From Rhodopseudomonas boonkerdii (GTDB lineage: Bacteria > Pseudomonadota > Alphaproteobacteria > Rhizobiales > Xanthobacteraceae), in NCBI RefSeq assembly GCF_021184025.1, contig NZ_CP036537.1, positions 3,162,001-3,226,000 on the forward strand: 64,000 nt of DNA, read 5' to 3'. How positions within the stretch are numbered: position 1 is the stretch's first letter; each line of letters begins with the position of its first letter. Under the pieces are notes generated by a model. That model was not told the origin of the DNA. It saw only the letters and a program-made list of their open reading frames with translations, and did not search any database. Of this stretch, positions 26,979-35,991 are shown piece by piece. The translations under genes and the position numbers were made by a program.

Positions 26979-27359
26979 ATGAAAAAAGATCCCTTCCGCC
27001 TCAGCCCCTACGAAGTCCAGTGGTTACTCGTCGTCGGTTTCGCCACCGTCGGCTACGCGATCTACCTGCGTTACATGGCCATCGAAATGTCCACGGTAGC
27101 GCTGGCCTGCGATGCGGGGTCCCAGACCTTGCTGTGCAAGAGCAGGCTGGTAGCGACCTATCTGTTCAAGAATTCGGTGCTTGGCATCGCCGCGATCGTG
27201 ATCGCGGCGCTCAATCTGCTCAGGCCCTCGATCGTGCTGATCACCGGCGCTGTCGTCGCCGCCGGTCTCGGCATCGTGCTCTACAACATCGCCCTGTCAG
27301 GTATCGCGATCGGCCTGCTCATCCTTGGATTTGCGCGGCCCGCGCCCGCCACAGCGTAA
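26979..27359 (+). CDS. small membrane protein, function unknown
   Basis: Protein of 126 residues from ATG 26979, preceded by AGGA. Three to four hydrophobic segments (VQWLLVVGFATVGYAIYLRY, FKNSVLGIAAIVIAALNLL, IVLITGAVVAAGLGIVLY, GIAIGLLILGFA) and a short loop with two cysteines (ALACDAGSQTLLCKS). The 3' end overlaps the stop side of ndvC, on the opposite strand, by 41 bases. No family name is offered. The pattern of conserved-looking codons and the good ribosome binding site support it as a real gene. Confidence 0.7.
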   Translation: MKKDPFRLSPYEVQWLLVVGFATVGYAIYLRYMAIEMSTVALACDAGSQTLLCKSRLVATYLFKNSVLGIAAIVIAALNLLRPSIVLITGAVVAAGLGIVLYNIALSGIAIGLLILGFARPAPATA

Positions 27360-28938
27360 TGGCGAAAAGTAGATAAACTGCACAAGTCCACAATGACTGC
27401 CAGTTATCCGGCCCCTCGTTGAACCCGATATAGACCAGCGAAGCCACCAGCAGACCGGCAAAGGTGGCTTCGGCGATCGGACGCGTCCCTTCAGCGCGCC
27501 GGTTCACCGTCATCAGACCGGCGAACGGCACCACCGCCATGGTCAGAGCGGCGAACGGGAAATCGCGATAGCGCGGATCGAACACGAAGCCGAGCGCGGT
27601 CTGTGCCGCGATCAGCGCGGTCACGATCAGGGTCAAGCCCAGCAGAACCGTGATGACATTCCGGTTCTGGTAGGGGCGCGGCCCCAGCAGTTCCAGGAAT
27701 GTCGGCAGCGAACGCCCCGACATGGTCGCATAGGTGCAGAGCAGCGGCGACAGCACGCCGGCAGCCAGCAGAGCCCCCCACTGAATCCAGCGGCCGGTGC
27801 CATAACTTTCATAAAGCAGCTTGTCGACGGCAACGCCGAGCAAAGCGCCGGCGACAGTCGCCGAGACCGCCACCGTCAGCCACGCCGAGAATCGCGGCGA
27901 CCAGGGTTTGCGGCGCAAGGTCAGCATTCCGGTCAAAAACACCAATACGCTCAGACCGAGGCCCAGGCCCATATGCAGCTTCCAGGCGGGATAGTTGCTG
28001 ATCGGCACGCCCGCCGGATATTTCAGCGCACGCGCGTCGGCGTCATAGAGTCCCCAATATCCCCCCACGGTGCCCTCGAGATCGCGCTTCCATGGCTGAT
28101 CATAGGCCTCGATCAGATTGACCCGAAAACCCTCGCGCTTGGCGAGATCGAGGATTTCCGACACCACCTGCGCCTGGTTGTCTCGGGACGGGAGGGCACC
28201 CTCACGCATGCGGCCGGCGCTCGGCCAGCCGGTCTCGCCAATCAGAATTTCTTTGCCCGGAAACGCCACAGCGACGCGCTTACGGATCGAATCCACGTGC
28301 GCTGCAGCATTCTTGGCGCGAATCGGGAGGTCTTCCCAGTAGGGCAGGATGTGGATGGTGACGAAGTCGATGGCGTCGTAGAGCTCGCGATTCTTCAGCC
28401 AGAACTCCCAGACATCGGCATAGGTCACCGGCAGCTTGCCGACCTGAGCCTTCATCGAGCGGATATTGCCGATCAGATCGGCGGCCGTCATTTCGCCGCG
28501 CAGCAGTACCTCGTTGCCCACCACGACGCCCGTAATGACGTTCGGATACTGCTTGGTCAGCTCGACCACCCCGGCGATCTGGGCAGCGTTCTTCAGGCGG
28601 TTGCTGCCGAGCCAGACGCCCTGCAGCACCTTGAGCCCGACCTTGGCCGCCAGCTCCGGCACCTGATCCAGACCGTTGTCGATGGAATAGGTGCGCACGC
28701 ATTTCGAGATTTGCGCCAATTGCACCATGTCGGCAGCAATTTGTGCCGCGGGAATGATTGCGGTCGAGTTCAGCGGGGTCTGCTCGCCGCGAAATGGCGC
28801 ATAGGACACGCATTCCAGCTTGGCGGCAGGGTCGATCGGGGCGCGCACGAGCGAGACCGGCGTGGCGAGCCACCACCACACCGCTGCGATCGTACCGAGT
28901 GAGATAAGGAGAAGCGCCAGCGGCGTGCGGTAGGAAAT
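27319..28938 (-). CDS. ndvC: beta-(1,6)-glucan synthesis protein NdvC (GH17-like domain plus membrane domain)
   Basis: Inner-membrane protein. The N-terminal half is a GH17-like domain (CVSYAPFRG, TYSIDNGLDQVPELA, GVVVGNEVLLRGEM, HILPYWEDLP, IGETGWPSAG, EAYDQPWKRDLEGTVGGYWG) and the C-terminal half has about seven membrane helices. In Bradyrhizobium japonicum, ndvC is required for the (1,6)-links of the cyclic glucan. No ATG/GTG/TTG opens the full frame. GTG 28881 would delete half of the first helix, whereas ATT 28938, eight bases after a GGAGGA at 28947-28952, restores a complete anchor (YRTPLALLLISLGTIAAVWWW). I therefore propose an AUU start, 539 residues. The reading frame closes with TAA just upstream of this. 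Divergent from ndvD-ndvB. Confidence 0.87.
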   Translation of the reverse strand: MSYRTPLALLLISLGTIAAVWWWLATPVSLVRAPIDPAAKLECVSYAPFRGEQTPLNSTAIIPAAQIAADMVQLAQISKCVRTYSIDNGLDQVPELAAKVGLKVLQGVWLGSNRLKNAAQIAGVVELTKQYPNVITGVVVGNEVLLRGEMTAADLIGNIRSMKAQVGKLPVTYADVWEFWLKNRELYDAIDFVTIHILPYWEDLPIRAKNAAAHVDSIRKRVAVAFPGKEILIGETGWPSAGRMREGALPSRDNQAQVVSEILDLAKREGFRVNLIEAYDQPWKRDLEGTVGGYWGLYDADARALKYPAGVPISNYPAWKLHMGLGLGLSVLVFLTGMLTLRRKPWSPRFSAWLTVAVSATVAGALLGVAVDKLLYESYGTGRWIQWGALLAAGVLSPLLCTYATMSGRSLPTFLELLGPRPYQNRNVITVLLGLTLIVTALIAAQTALGFVFDPRYRDFPFAALTMAVVPFAGLMTVNRRAEGTRPIAEATFAGLLVASLVYIGFNEGPDNWQSLWTCAVYLLFAITLWRARAAQIQG

Positions 28939-28946
28939 TGGTTCCG

Positions 28947-28952
28947 TCCTCC
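28947..28952 (-). promoter_or_regulatory. strong Shine-Dalgarno (GGAGGA) that points to the ATT start of ndvC
   Basis: Minus-strand GGAGGA followed after eight bases by ATT (28938-28936). No other ribosome binding site of this quality precedes the first conventional start, GTG 28881. The site decides the start in favour of the AUU codon, or of a recently mutated ATG. Confidence 0.5.
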
Positions 28953-29188
28953 AGAAAACGTTCGTCGATTAGCTTGTCGGCGCCGATCTGCCAAGTGCGC
29001 GACAACCACGGTCGGGTGATTGCCCACTCTCTCTCGCCACGGAAATGAGACCAACTTCGGACGTTCTGGACAAAATTGAAAATGTCCGTCATGGGATTCA
29101 CCTGAGGTCTTCGCCGTATTGGAGACCCATTTGCACGTCATGCCGCGACCCTGTCGGAAGGCTGACGGCCAACTTTGTCGGGGACTTT

Positions 29189-29764
29189 ATGGGTCGACTG
29201 GTGTTCGGGTTCCAATCTGTAGTGATGCGCCGTCTGGCAACGTCGGCCTTCGCTGTCCTACTCGGTGCAAGTGCCGTGATCGCGCCGGTCACCATCGCTC
29301 TCGCCCAGGATCAAAAACCTGCGGCAAATGCGCCGACCACGCCCGCCGACGTCGCCCGCGAAGGCCAGAAGCGCGCCGACGAATTCGTCGAGGCAACTCA
29401 GGCGATCAACGGTCCCGCCGGCAATCCGGAATGCGTCTGGCTCGGCCGCCGCGTCGTTGTCCTGATGTGGCGCGACGATCTCGACACCGCCTTCCGCCAT
29501 CTCGACCTTTATGACCGCTTCGGCTGTCCCGGCGGCCATGTGCAGGCGACCTTCCGCTGCCTCGTCAAGTTCGGCCCCGCGATCGACCCCAAGGTCGCGG
29601 ACAGCCTCAACCGCCATGTCCATGCCTGCTGGATCAATCCAAACGCCACTCCGCAGCCGGCCGCATTGAGCCAGCCCGCGGCACCCGCGCCTGCTGCTCC
29701 GGCTGCCCAGTCTGCACCGACCGATGGCAAGCCGGACGCCAAACCGGCCGAGGCGCCTAAGTGA
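29189..29764 (+). CDS. ndvD: NdvD-like glucan biosynthesis accessory protein
   Basis: Exported or membrane-anchored protein of 191 residues. I chose ATG 29189, with GGGGA just upstream; ATG 29225 directly before the hydrophobic stretch and longer starts from 29045 are alternatives. The signal segment LATSAFAVLLGASAVIAPVTIALAQ is followed by a conserved-looking core with four cysteines (NPECVWLGRR, DRFGCPGGHVQATFRCLVKFG, HVHACWINP). The tail is Ala/Pro-rich. It lies between ndvC and ndvB, the place of ndvD in Bradyrhizobium japonicum, where it is needed for glucan synthesis. The name rests on position and on that knowledge; the biochemical role is unknown. Confidence 0.72.
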   Translation: MGRLVFGFQSVVMRRLATSAFAVLLGASAVIAPVTIALAQDQKPAANAPTTPADVAREGQKRADEFVEATQAINGPAGNPECVWLGRRVVVLMWRDDLDTAFRHLDLYDRFGCPGGHVQATFRCLVKFGPAIDPKVADSLNRHVHACWINPNATPQPAALSQPAAPAPAAPAAQSAPTDGKPDAKPAEAPK

Positions 29765-29963
29765 GCGCCAAGTAAGCTCGACGATACGGCGCACCGCCGC
29801 GTAAGCGCGGTGCGCATCCGAAACTGGTGCCGCCCTCAAAACGCCATGGCGGCAGTTGAGTTGTTGAATTCCGTGGCAGATGTTCTCTGCCCGTCGCCAC
29901 TGGCCGGACCTCGGGGACAGGTCCGTACCCCGGCCCGCTTCGCCCCGTTATGGTTTCGTCGCG

Positions 29964-32633
29964 ATGCGCGCTGTCGTCGCCGTTATATTGCTCGTCACTG
30001 CCCTTCATGCCGGCCTCTGGGCGCTGCTGCGCGAAAAGCAGGAGGCCCCCGACTTCAAGGGCATTGTCCCCAGCTACTCCTATGCACCGTTCGAGGGCAC
30101 GGGACATCCTGACGTCGACAACATCCCGACCGTCGAGAAAGTGCGCGCCGACCTCCGCAAGCTCGCGACCATGACGCGGGCGATCCGTCTTTATTCGTCC
30201 ACCGGCGGCGTCGAGATCGTACCGGCCATCGCCAATGAATTCGGCCTCAAGGTCACGCTCGGCGTCTGGATCGACAAGAATGTCGACCGCAACGAGCGCG
30301 AAATCGCTTCCGCCGTCGATCTTGCCAAAAAGAACCCCAACGTCATCGGGATCGTGGTCGGCAACGAAGTGCTGTATCGCGACGAACTGAAGATCGACGA
30401 ACTGGTCGAATATATCCGGAAAGTGAAACGCCAGGTCAGCGTGCCCGTGACGACCGGTGAAATCTGGAACATCTGGCGCGACAATCCGCAGCTTGCGTCA
30501 TCGGTGGACTTCATCGCGGCGCATATCCTGCCATACTGGGAAAACTTCACCGATACGCAGGCGGTCGATCAGGCCGTCTATCTCTACGGCCTGCTTCGCG
30601 AAACCTTTCCGGGCAAGCGCATCGTGATCGCCGAATTCGGCTGGCCCAGCGAAGGCTACAATCTGCGCCGCGCCGAGCCCGGTCCGTTCAAGCAGGCGGT
30701 AGTGCTCCGGAACTTCGTCACCCGCGCCGAAGCGATCGGCATGGACTACAACATCGTCGAAGCCATCGACCAGCCCTGGAAATTCTTCGAAGGCGGCGTC
30801 GGCCCCTATTGGGGCGTGCTCAACGCCAACCGCGAACCGAAATTCTCCTGGACCGGTCCGGTCGTGAACCCGGACTACTGGAAGAATGCCAGCCTCGCTT
30901 TGCTTGTCGGTGTTCTGCTGTCGCTGCCGATTTTGCAGATCGTCGCCCCCACGGTGATGCAGGCGCTGGTCCTGTCCATTGCCGCCAACGCCGTCGGCGC
31001 CTGGGCAGCGACCATCTTCGCCTATCAGCAGACCCACTATTTCGTCTGGGGCTCGGCCTTCGCGCTCACCCTCGGCTGCATCCTGTTGATCCCGCTGATC
31101 CTGATCGCGCTTGCCCGCATCGAGGAAATTGCGGCCATCGCCTTCGGCAAGAAGCCGCTGCGCCTGCTGACGCCGGAGCGCAGCGCGGCATTGTTCGCCG
31201 CCGCGGAGGCCGAACAGAAATATCCGAAAGTCTCGATCCACATCCCGGCCTATCGCGAACAGCCGGAGATGCTGAAGCTGACGCTGGATGCGGTGGCGGC
31301 GCTCGATTACCCGAATTTCGAATGCGTGGTGATCATCAACAACACGCCTGATCCCGCCTACTGGCAGCCGATCCAGGATCACTGCCGCATGCTCGGCGAG
31401 CGCTTCATCTTCATCAATGCGGAGAAGGTCCAGGGTTTCAAGGCCGGCGCGCTGCGCATTGCCATGGACCGCACCGCGGCGGACGCCGAAGTGATCGGCG
31501 TGATCGACGCCGACTACGTGGTGACGCCGAACTGGCTGCGCGACCTCGTCCCAGCCTTCAACGATCCCCGCGTCGGCCTCGTGCAGGCGCCGCAGGATCA
31601 TCGCGACGAAGATACGTCGCTGATGCACTACATCATGAACGGCGAATATGCCGGCTTCTTCGATATCGGCATGGTCCAGCGCAACGAGGCCAATGCCATC
31701 ATCGTCCACGGCACCATGTGCCTGATCCGCCGCGAGGCGATGGACATGGCGGGCGGCTGGGCCGGCGACACCATTTGCGAGGATAGCGATCTCGGCCTCG
31801 CGATCATGCAGCATGGCTGGCTGACGCATTACACCAAGGAGCGTTACGGCTACGGCGTGCTGCCCGACACCTATGAGGCGTTCCGCAAGCAGCGCCATCG
31901 CTGGGCCTATGGCGGTTTCCAGATCATCAAGAAGCACTGGCGCCGCTTCCTGCCCGGCGCGAGCCGCATGACCCAGGATCAGAAGCGCGAATTCGGCATC
32001 GGCTGGCTGAACTGGCTCGGGGCCGAAAGCCTCGGCGTGGTGGTGGCGATCCTCAACATCGTCTGGGTGCCGATCATCGCCTTCGCCGGCATCGCCATTC
32101 CCGACAAGATCCTGACCCTGCCGATCATCGCATCCTTTGTGATCTCGCTGGCGCACTTCCTGATCCTGTATCGCCTGCGCGTGAAGATCGGCCTGTGGCA
32201 GATGCTCGGCGCCATGATCGCCGCGATGTCGGTGCAATGGACGGTGTCGCGGGCCGTCGCCGATGGCCTGATCAAGGACCACCTGCCCTTCACCGTCACC
32301 TCGAAGGGCGGCAAATCGCGGAGCTCGATCGAATTCCAGGCCTTCTGGGAAGCGGTCATCGGCGTGCTGCTGCTGATCAGTTCCGGCGTGCTGGTGTTCG
32401 CCAACAACGACAAGCAGGTCACGGAAATCTACATTTTCGCCGCCGTCCTGGTGCTGCAGAGCCTGCCGTTCCTGTCCGCCGTGGCGATCGCGATCCTGGA
32501 GAATTCCCGCGCCAACCGGTTCGAATGGTGGACAAACACAACGATCCGCACCGCTGAACTGATCGGCCTGCGTCCGGTGCAGATGCCCCAGCTCGACATG
32601 AACCGGCCTGAGGCCCAGCGCGAGGCGCGCTGA
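29964..32633 (+). CDS. ndvB: cyclic beta-(1,3)-glucan synthase NdvB (GH17-like plus GT2)
   Basis: Inner-membrane glucan synthase of 889 residues. ATG 29964 is placed directly before the first hydrophobic segment; longer in-frame starts look non-coding. A GH17-like periplasmic domain (about 25-290: YSYAPFEG, IVVGNEVLYRDEL, HILPYWENF, IAEFGWPSEG, EAIDQPWKFFEGGVGPYWG) is followed by membrane helices. A cytosolic family-2 glycosyltransferase domain follows (IHIPAYREQPEMLKL, VIDADYVV, CEDSDLGLAIM, KQRHRWAYG), then more helices. Both domains keep their catalytic-type motifs. In Bradyrhizobium this enzyme builds the osmoregulated cyclic glucan from UDP-glucose. Paralogous to NdvC in the GH17 part. 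Confidence 0.93.
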   Translation: MRAVVAVILLVTALHAGLWALLREKQEAPDFKGIVPSYSYAPFEGTGHPDVDNIPTVEKVRADLRKLATMTRAIRLYSSTGGVEIVPAIANEFGLKVTLGVWIDKNVDRNEREIASAVDLAKKNPNVIGIVVGNEVLYRDELKIDELVEYIRKVKRQVSVPVTTGEIWNIWRDNPQLASSVDFIAAHILPYWENFTDTQAVDQAVYLYGLLRETFPGKRIVIAEFGWPSEGYNLRRAEPGPFKQAVVLRNFVTRAEAIGMDYNIVEAIDQPWKFFEGGVGPYWGVLNANREPKFSWTGPVVNPDYWKNASLALLVGVLLSLPILQIVAPTVMQALVLSIAANAVGAWAATIFAYQQTHYFVWGSAFALTLGCILLIPLILIALARIEEIAAIAFGKKPLRLLTPERSAALFAAAEAEQKYPKVSIHIPAYREQPEMLKLTLDAVAALDYPNFECVVIINNTPDPAYWQPIQDHCRMLGERFIFINAEKVQGFKAGALRIAMDRTAADAEVIGVIDADYVVTPNWLRDLVPAFNDPRVGLVQAPQDHRDEDTSLMHYIMNGEYAGFFDIGMVQRNEANAIIVHGTMCLIRREAMDMAGGWAGDTICEDSDLGLAIMQHGWLTHYTKERYGYGVLPDTYEAFRKQRHRWAYGGFQIIKKHWRRFLPGASRMTQDQKREFGIGWLNWLGAESLGVVVAILNIVWVPIIAFAGIAIPDKILTLPIIASFVISLAHFLILYRLRVKIGLWQMLGAMIAAMSVQWTVSRAVADGLIKDHLPFTVTSKGGKSRSSIEFQAFWEAVIGVLLLISSGVLVFANNDKQVTEIYIFAAVLVLQSLPFLSAVAIAILENSRANRFEWWTNTTIRTAELIGLRPVQMPQLDMNRPEAQREAR

Positions 32634-32813
32634 CCGCAGGGCAGTTCATGTCCATAACCCGCAGGCTCGCCCTTGACCCCGGCGGGCCCGCCTTTTACAC
32701 AGCCGGTCAACGCGACACGCTGCATTGCGGCCAATGTCGCGGCCGTGGCCGACCGGCCTTCCGCGCTCCTTGAGGGCGGAACTTCCGGCAAGCCTCTCTT
32801 CAGCGGCATCTTC

Positions 32814-32888
32814 GGGCGGGTAGCTCAGCGGTAGAGCATTCGACTTTTAATCGACTGGTCATGGGTTCGATCCCCATCCCGCCCACCA
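32814..32888 (+). tRNA. tRNA-Lys (anticodon TTT)
   Basis: Cloverleaf of 75 bases including an encoded CCA. Acceptor GGGCGGG pairs with CCCGCCC, followed by discriminator A and CCA; the D-arm is GCTCAGCGGTAGAGC; the anticodon loop CTTTTAA gives TTT; the T-arm is ATGGG-TTCGATC-CCCAT. The anticodon stem has a mismatch at its top (T against C). The D-loop is short. Single gene between ndvB and the iron cluster. Confidence 0.96.
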
Positions 32889-32937
32889 CAACTTCATGAA
32901 TTTCCGGACGAATTCCGCTACTCTAACTGGTAAAAAC

Positions 32938-33234
32938 TTATCGGGGCCGCAGCCCTCGCCCCCGCGTTCGCCCATATCCGATCAGCGCACAGACAACGAT
33001 GCCGGCGGCTAGGCTCGTATGGCCGCTGAACATCACGAGACCGAGACCCCACCCGTGCTGAGCGACAAGGATACCCAGCGCGCCCAGTAGCGCGGCGATA
33101 CCGACGAGGCGCAACATCCGCGTCGTGGCGGATCGTAGCGTCCGGCCGAACAGATCGCGCTGCTGGCGGTTCGTGGCACCTGCCAATGCAGTGAAGCCGG
33201 CGACGCTCAGCAGGAAGGCAAAGAGATGGCTCAC
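32938..33234 (-). CDS. DUF3325 small membrane protein
   Basis: Membrane protein of 98 residues starting at GTG 33234, overlapping the stop of the PepSY gene by four bases (GTGA). Three hydrophobic segments (HLFAFLLSVAGFTALAG, LRLVGIAALLGALGILVA, GLGLVMFSGHTSLAAGIVVCALI) with NRQQRDLFGR between the first two; this matches the DUF3325 pattern. It is the last gene of a four-gene unit with DUF4198, DUF3649 and PepSY-TM genes beside a TonB-dependent receptor. Function unknown; iron-linked by context. Confidence 0.82.
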   Translation of the reverse strand: MSHLFAFLLSVAGFTALAGATNRQQRDLFGRTLRSATTRMLRLVGIAALLGALGILVAQHGWGLGLVMFSGHTSLAAGIVVCALIGYGRTRGRGLRPR

Positions 33235-34859
33235 TCCGCCGCCCCGCCCGATGCGACGGCCACCGCTGGTTGCTGGTGCGCTTTGCGCCCGGCCAGCACC
33301 TTGACTTGATGTCGTGCGGTGCGGATCGCCAATACGGCATGCAGCGCGGCCAGCACCCAGCACATCAGATCAATGCCCGCGAACACCCAGTCGCCCTGCG
33401 CAAGGCTATGCCAGAGCGGACGCTGCGTCGTCATGGCGTTGAGCAGCGGCAGCAGGAACAGCAATGCCGACGCCGCCCAGAGCTGCTCGACCCAGGCGGC
33501 CTTCACTGGACGCGCAAGCGCATGCAGCAAAGCCGCGGCCCAGACCATGAAGAACAGATCGATCTCCCAGTTGGAACGCCCTGCCAGCGTGGTCGGCAGC
33601 AGGCGGTTGCCCCACATGAAGGCGGTCATAGCGATCGACAGGCCGGCGATGCTCGCAATGTTCAGCCGCTCCACGAGGCGGAAGCCGAAATAGGGACGCT
33701 GCGGATCGGGCAGCTTCTGCCTGCGCTTCACCGTCCACATCACGAGCCCCGTGCCGACCATGGCCGTGCCCGTGAAACTGACGATGAAGTAAAGCCAGCG
33801 GGTGACGGTGTCGCTGAAGCGCCCGAGATGCAGCGCATAGAGAACGCCGCGCGTCTCCGCCGCGGCTCCCACCTGGTCGCGGACCGACAGCAGTTTGCCG
33901 GTCGTTCCGTCGAATTCCATGTATTGCGGACTCATGGAGACGCGGCCGGAATCGCCGCGTATCGCGATCACGCGGGCTGCGGCATCGCCGGGATGCGTGG
34001 CATTGACGCGGCCGACATTATCGTGCCCCCAGCGTTCCTGCGCCTGACGCACCATGTCCGTGACCGATGCCAGCGGGACCTTCTGGCCGGTGGCCTTGCC
34101 CGGCTGCGCGAATGCGCTGATCTCCGCCTGCATCTGCTGACGCTCGGCCGTCGTCTTGATCGCCACCTGCCCGCCCCATGGCATGTACATCGCCATCAGC
34201 GTCACCAGGCCGGTATAAGTGATCATCGCATGGAACGGCAGGCCGAACACCGACAGCGCATTGTGGGCGTCGAGCCATGACCGCTGTCCCTTGCCCCAGC
34301 GGAAAGTGAAGAAGTCGACGAAGATCTTCTTGTGCGTGATGACGCCGCTGATGATGGCGATCAGCATGAACATCGCGGCGACGCCAGCGAGCCACCTGCC
34401 CCACAATACGGGCATGTAGTGGAACTGGAAATGAAAGCGGTAGAAGAAATCGCCGCCCAGCGTATCGCGTGCATTCACGCGCTCGCCCGTAGCCGGATCG
34501 AAATGGCCCTCGGCGAAGCCGCGTTGTCCGGGCTCGCGGGTCGTCGTACGCCAGAACGCATAGGCGCTGTTGTTGCGGGCATCGGGCAGACGAACGCTCC
34601 ACTGCGAAGTGCCCGGCGCGATCCTGTCGAACGTATCGGCGACGCGCTGCGCCACCACGGCGGGATCGGGCAATTCGACGAGACGCGCCAGCTCCGGCCG
34701 CGCCCATTGCGACAGCTCGTCCTTGAAATAGGAGACGGTGCCGGTGAGGAACATCGCATAGAGCACCCATCCGAGCAGAAGGCCCACCCAGGTGTGCAGA
34801 TCCGACATGCTCTGCCGGATGCCGCGACCTGCAACTTGCCGATCACTCTCCACCGTCAT
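33231..34859 (-). CDS. PepSY-associated transmembrane (iron-regulated reductase-like) protein
   Basis: Inner-membrane protein of 542 residues from ATG 34859; longer in-frame starts reach into the neighbour. PepSY-TM layout: first helix region with LHTWVGLLLGWVLYAMFLTGT, then a periplasmic part, HFHFQFHYMP-type histidines (FYRFHFQFHYMPVLWGRW), SGVITHKKIFVDFF, SWLDAHNALSVFGLPFHAMITYTG, a second PepSY-type periplasmic region, LYALHLGRFSDTVTRWLYFIVSFTG and a C-terminal helix bundle. The repeated His pairs in helices suggest haem binding and a ferric-siderophore-reductase role (PiuB-like), which is inferred. Middle of the iron-type operon. Confidence 0.88.
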   Translation of the reverse strand: MTVESDRQVAGRGIRQSMSDLHTWVGLLLGWVLYAMFLTGTVSYFKDELSQWARPELARLVELPDPAVVAQRVADTFDRIAPGTSQWSVRLPDARNNSAYAFWRTTTREPGQRGFAEGHFDPATGERVNARDTLGGDFFYRFHFQFHYMPVLWGRWLAGVAAMFMLIAIISGVITHKKIFVDFFTFRWGKGQRSWLDAHNALSVFGLPFHAMITYTGLVTLMAMYMPWGGQVAIKTTAERQQMQAEISAFAQPGKATGQKVPLASVTDMVRQAQERWGHDNVGRVNATHPGDAAARVIAIRGDSGRVSMSPQYMEFDGTTGKLLSVRDQVGAAAETRGVLYALHLGRFSDTVTRWLYFIVSFTGTAMVGTGLVMWTVKRRQKLPDPQRPYFGFRLVERLNIASIAGLSIAMTAFMWGNRLLPTTLAGRSNWEIDLFFMVWAAALLHALARPVKAAWVEQLWAASALLFLLPLLNAMTTQRPLWHSLAQGDWVFAGIDLMCWVLAALHAVLAIRTARHQVKVLAGRKAHQQPAVAVASGGAAE

Positions 34860-34872
34860 GCCGCGGACCTCG

Positions 34873-35154
34873 TCAGGAAACGGACCACGCCGCGAGCCCC
34901 AGCGGCACCGCGACAACGATCAGGCCGGTCCAGGCCTTCAACGCACTGCGGACCGCAAATACCCAGATCACGGCGACGGCATAGACAAGAAAACTCGCCA
35001 GCGTGCCGGCGATCACCGCCTGGACCTTGTCCATCGGCAATGCGAGCACGGCGATACTGCTCAGCGCAGCCAGTGCATAGCCACCGAACAGCGCAGCGAC
35101 GATGCGCGAGATCAGCGGGCCGGTGGCAAGAAGGCGATGAACAAGGATGCTCAT
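34873..35154 (-). CDS. DUF3649 small membrane protein
   Basis: Membrane protein of 93 residues. Core pattern ISRIVAALFGGYALAALSSIAVLALP, AVIAGTLASFLVYAVAVIWVF and AWTGLIVVAVP fits DUF3649, a family regularly found next to PepSY-TM and DUF3325 genes by TonB-dependent receptors. Its ATG overlaps the DUF4198 stop by four bases; the PepSY gene follows after 13 bases. Function unknown. Confidence 0.85.
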   Translation of the reverse strand: MSILVHRLLATGPLISRIVAALFGGYALAALSSIAVLALPMDKVQAVIAGTLASFLVYAVAVIWVFAVRSALKAWTGLIVVAVPLGLAAWSVS

Positions 35155-35885
35155 CTCGCCGGCGATGGCTTGGCTGCCGGGCCAGCAGGAATCGGAGCGA
35201 GACCGTTGGCGTTCAGATAGGTCACCGTGGTGGCGTAGCTCACCGCATCGTATTTCTCAGCGCCATTCGTCCCCGTACGTTCGCCTGCCGTGCGATCATT
35301 GAAACTGACCTCAGCCACGTAGGTGCCTTTCCAAGGCATGTCGAACTTCACCACGCCCTGCTCGTCAGTATGCGCTTCCTTCGACCATCCGGACTGCGTC
35401 ACCAGCGTGACCTTGGTCTTGGCTTTGGGCTGCTCCTTGAAGAACAGTTTGAACTCGCCGTCCTGACCGGTCGGCACGAGGTCGAGAACGAGCTTCGGCC
35501 TCTGCGCGGCAAAGCCGGTGATGTAACGCGCAGCCGGATAGTACCAGCCAGTGATCTGCTTATCCTGCTGCTTGGTCGTATAGAGCGGATAGCTCGCATC
35601 CTCTGCCACGATGCTGTCGCCGGACGCTGCCTTGAACGGCAGCGTGAAGCCGCTTGCAGTCTTGGTCGCCTCCGCCTTCTGCTCACCTTTGGCAGACACG
35701 AGCGCCCCGGCCACCTTTACAAATTTGTCGAGCAGGCCCGGCGATGCCTCGCGTAGATTCTCGCCGAATTCGCCGAACCGCACGACAGCGTTCTGATCAT
35801 CGGCTTGTTCGATCCAGATCTGGTGCGCCTGCGCGGAAGTCATAGCGCCAAGCATGGCGACAATGGCGATGGAGAACTTCTTCAT
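35151..35885 (-). CDS. DUF4198-domain periplasmic protein
   Basis: Secreted protein of 244 residues with a clear signal peptide (MKKFSIAIVAMLGAMTSAQA, mature start HQIWIEQ). The mature protein begins with His, then has a DUF4198 body of beta strands (VRFGEFGENLREASPG, GWYYPAARYITGF, LVLDLVPTGQDGEFKLFF, PWKGTYVAEVSF). Members with an N-terminal His after the signal peptide are metal-associated (NikM-like); whether it binds metal here is unknown. First gene of the four-gene unit, 106 bases downstream of the TonB-dependent receptor. Confidence 0.85.
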   Translation of the reverse strand: MKKFSIAIVAMLGAMTSAQAHQIWIEQADDQNAVVRFGEFGENLREASPGLLDKFVKVAGALVSAKGEQKAEATKTASGFTLPFKAASGDSIVAEDASYPLYTTKQQDKQITGWYYPAARYITGFAAQRPKLVLDLVPTGQDGEFKLFFKEQPKAKTKVTLVTQSGWSKEAHTDEQGVVKFDMPWKGTYVAEVSFNDRTAGERTGTNGAEKYDAVSYATTVTYLNANGLAPIPAGPAAKPSPAR

Positions 35886-35917
35886 AACGAACCTCGATTA
35901 AGCCTGACGAACACGCG

Positions 35918-35962
35918 GTCCGGCGCGGGTGACATCGCAATACGACATCATACGCGCCGGAC
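35918..35962. repeat. ten-base inverted repeat between receptor and DUF4198 genes
   Basis: GTCCGGCGCG (35918-35927) and CGCGCCGGAC (35953-35962) are perfectly complementary with a 25-base loop. It could attenuate or stabilise the transcript between the receptor gene and the downstream unit. There is no T-run, so it is not a canonical terminator on either strand. Confidence 0.45.
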
Positions 35963-35991
35963 GATCTTGCTTCCCGTATCGTTAAGACCGA

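Noticed and set aside
28280..29101. Minus-strand frame from GTG 29101 that could be the true start of ndvC through a frameshift
   Set aside because: Its residues upstream of the ndvC helix resemble nothing conserved, and the ATT start with strong ribosome binding site explains the data without a frameshift.
30498..32282. Minus-strand frame of 594 codons opposite ndvB
   Set aside because: Shadow of the ndvB glycosyltransferase frame; rich in His/Asp/Gly as expected from antisense high-GC DNA.
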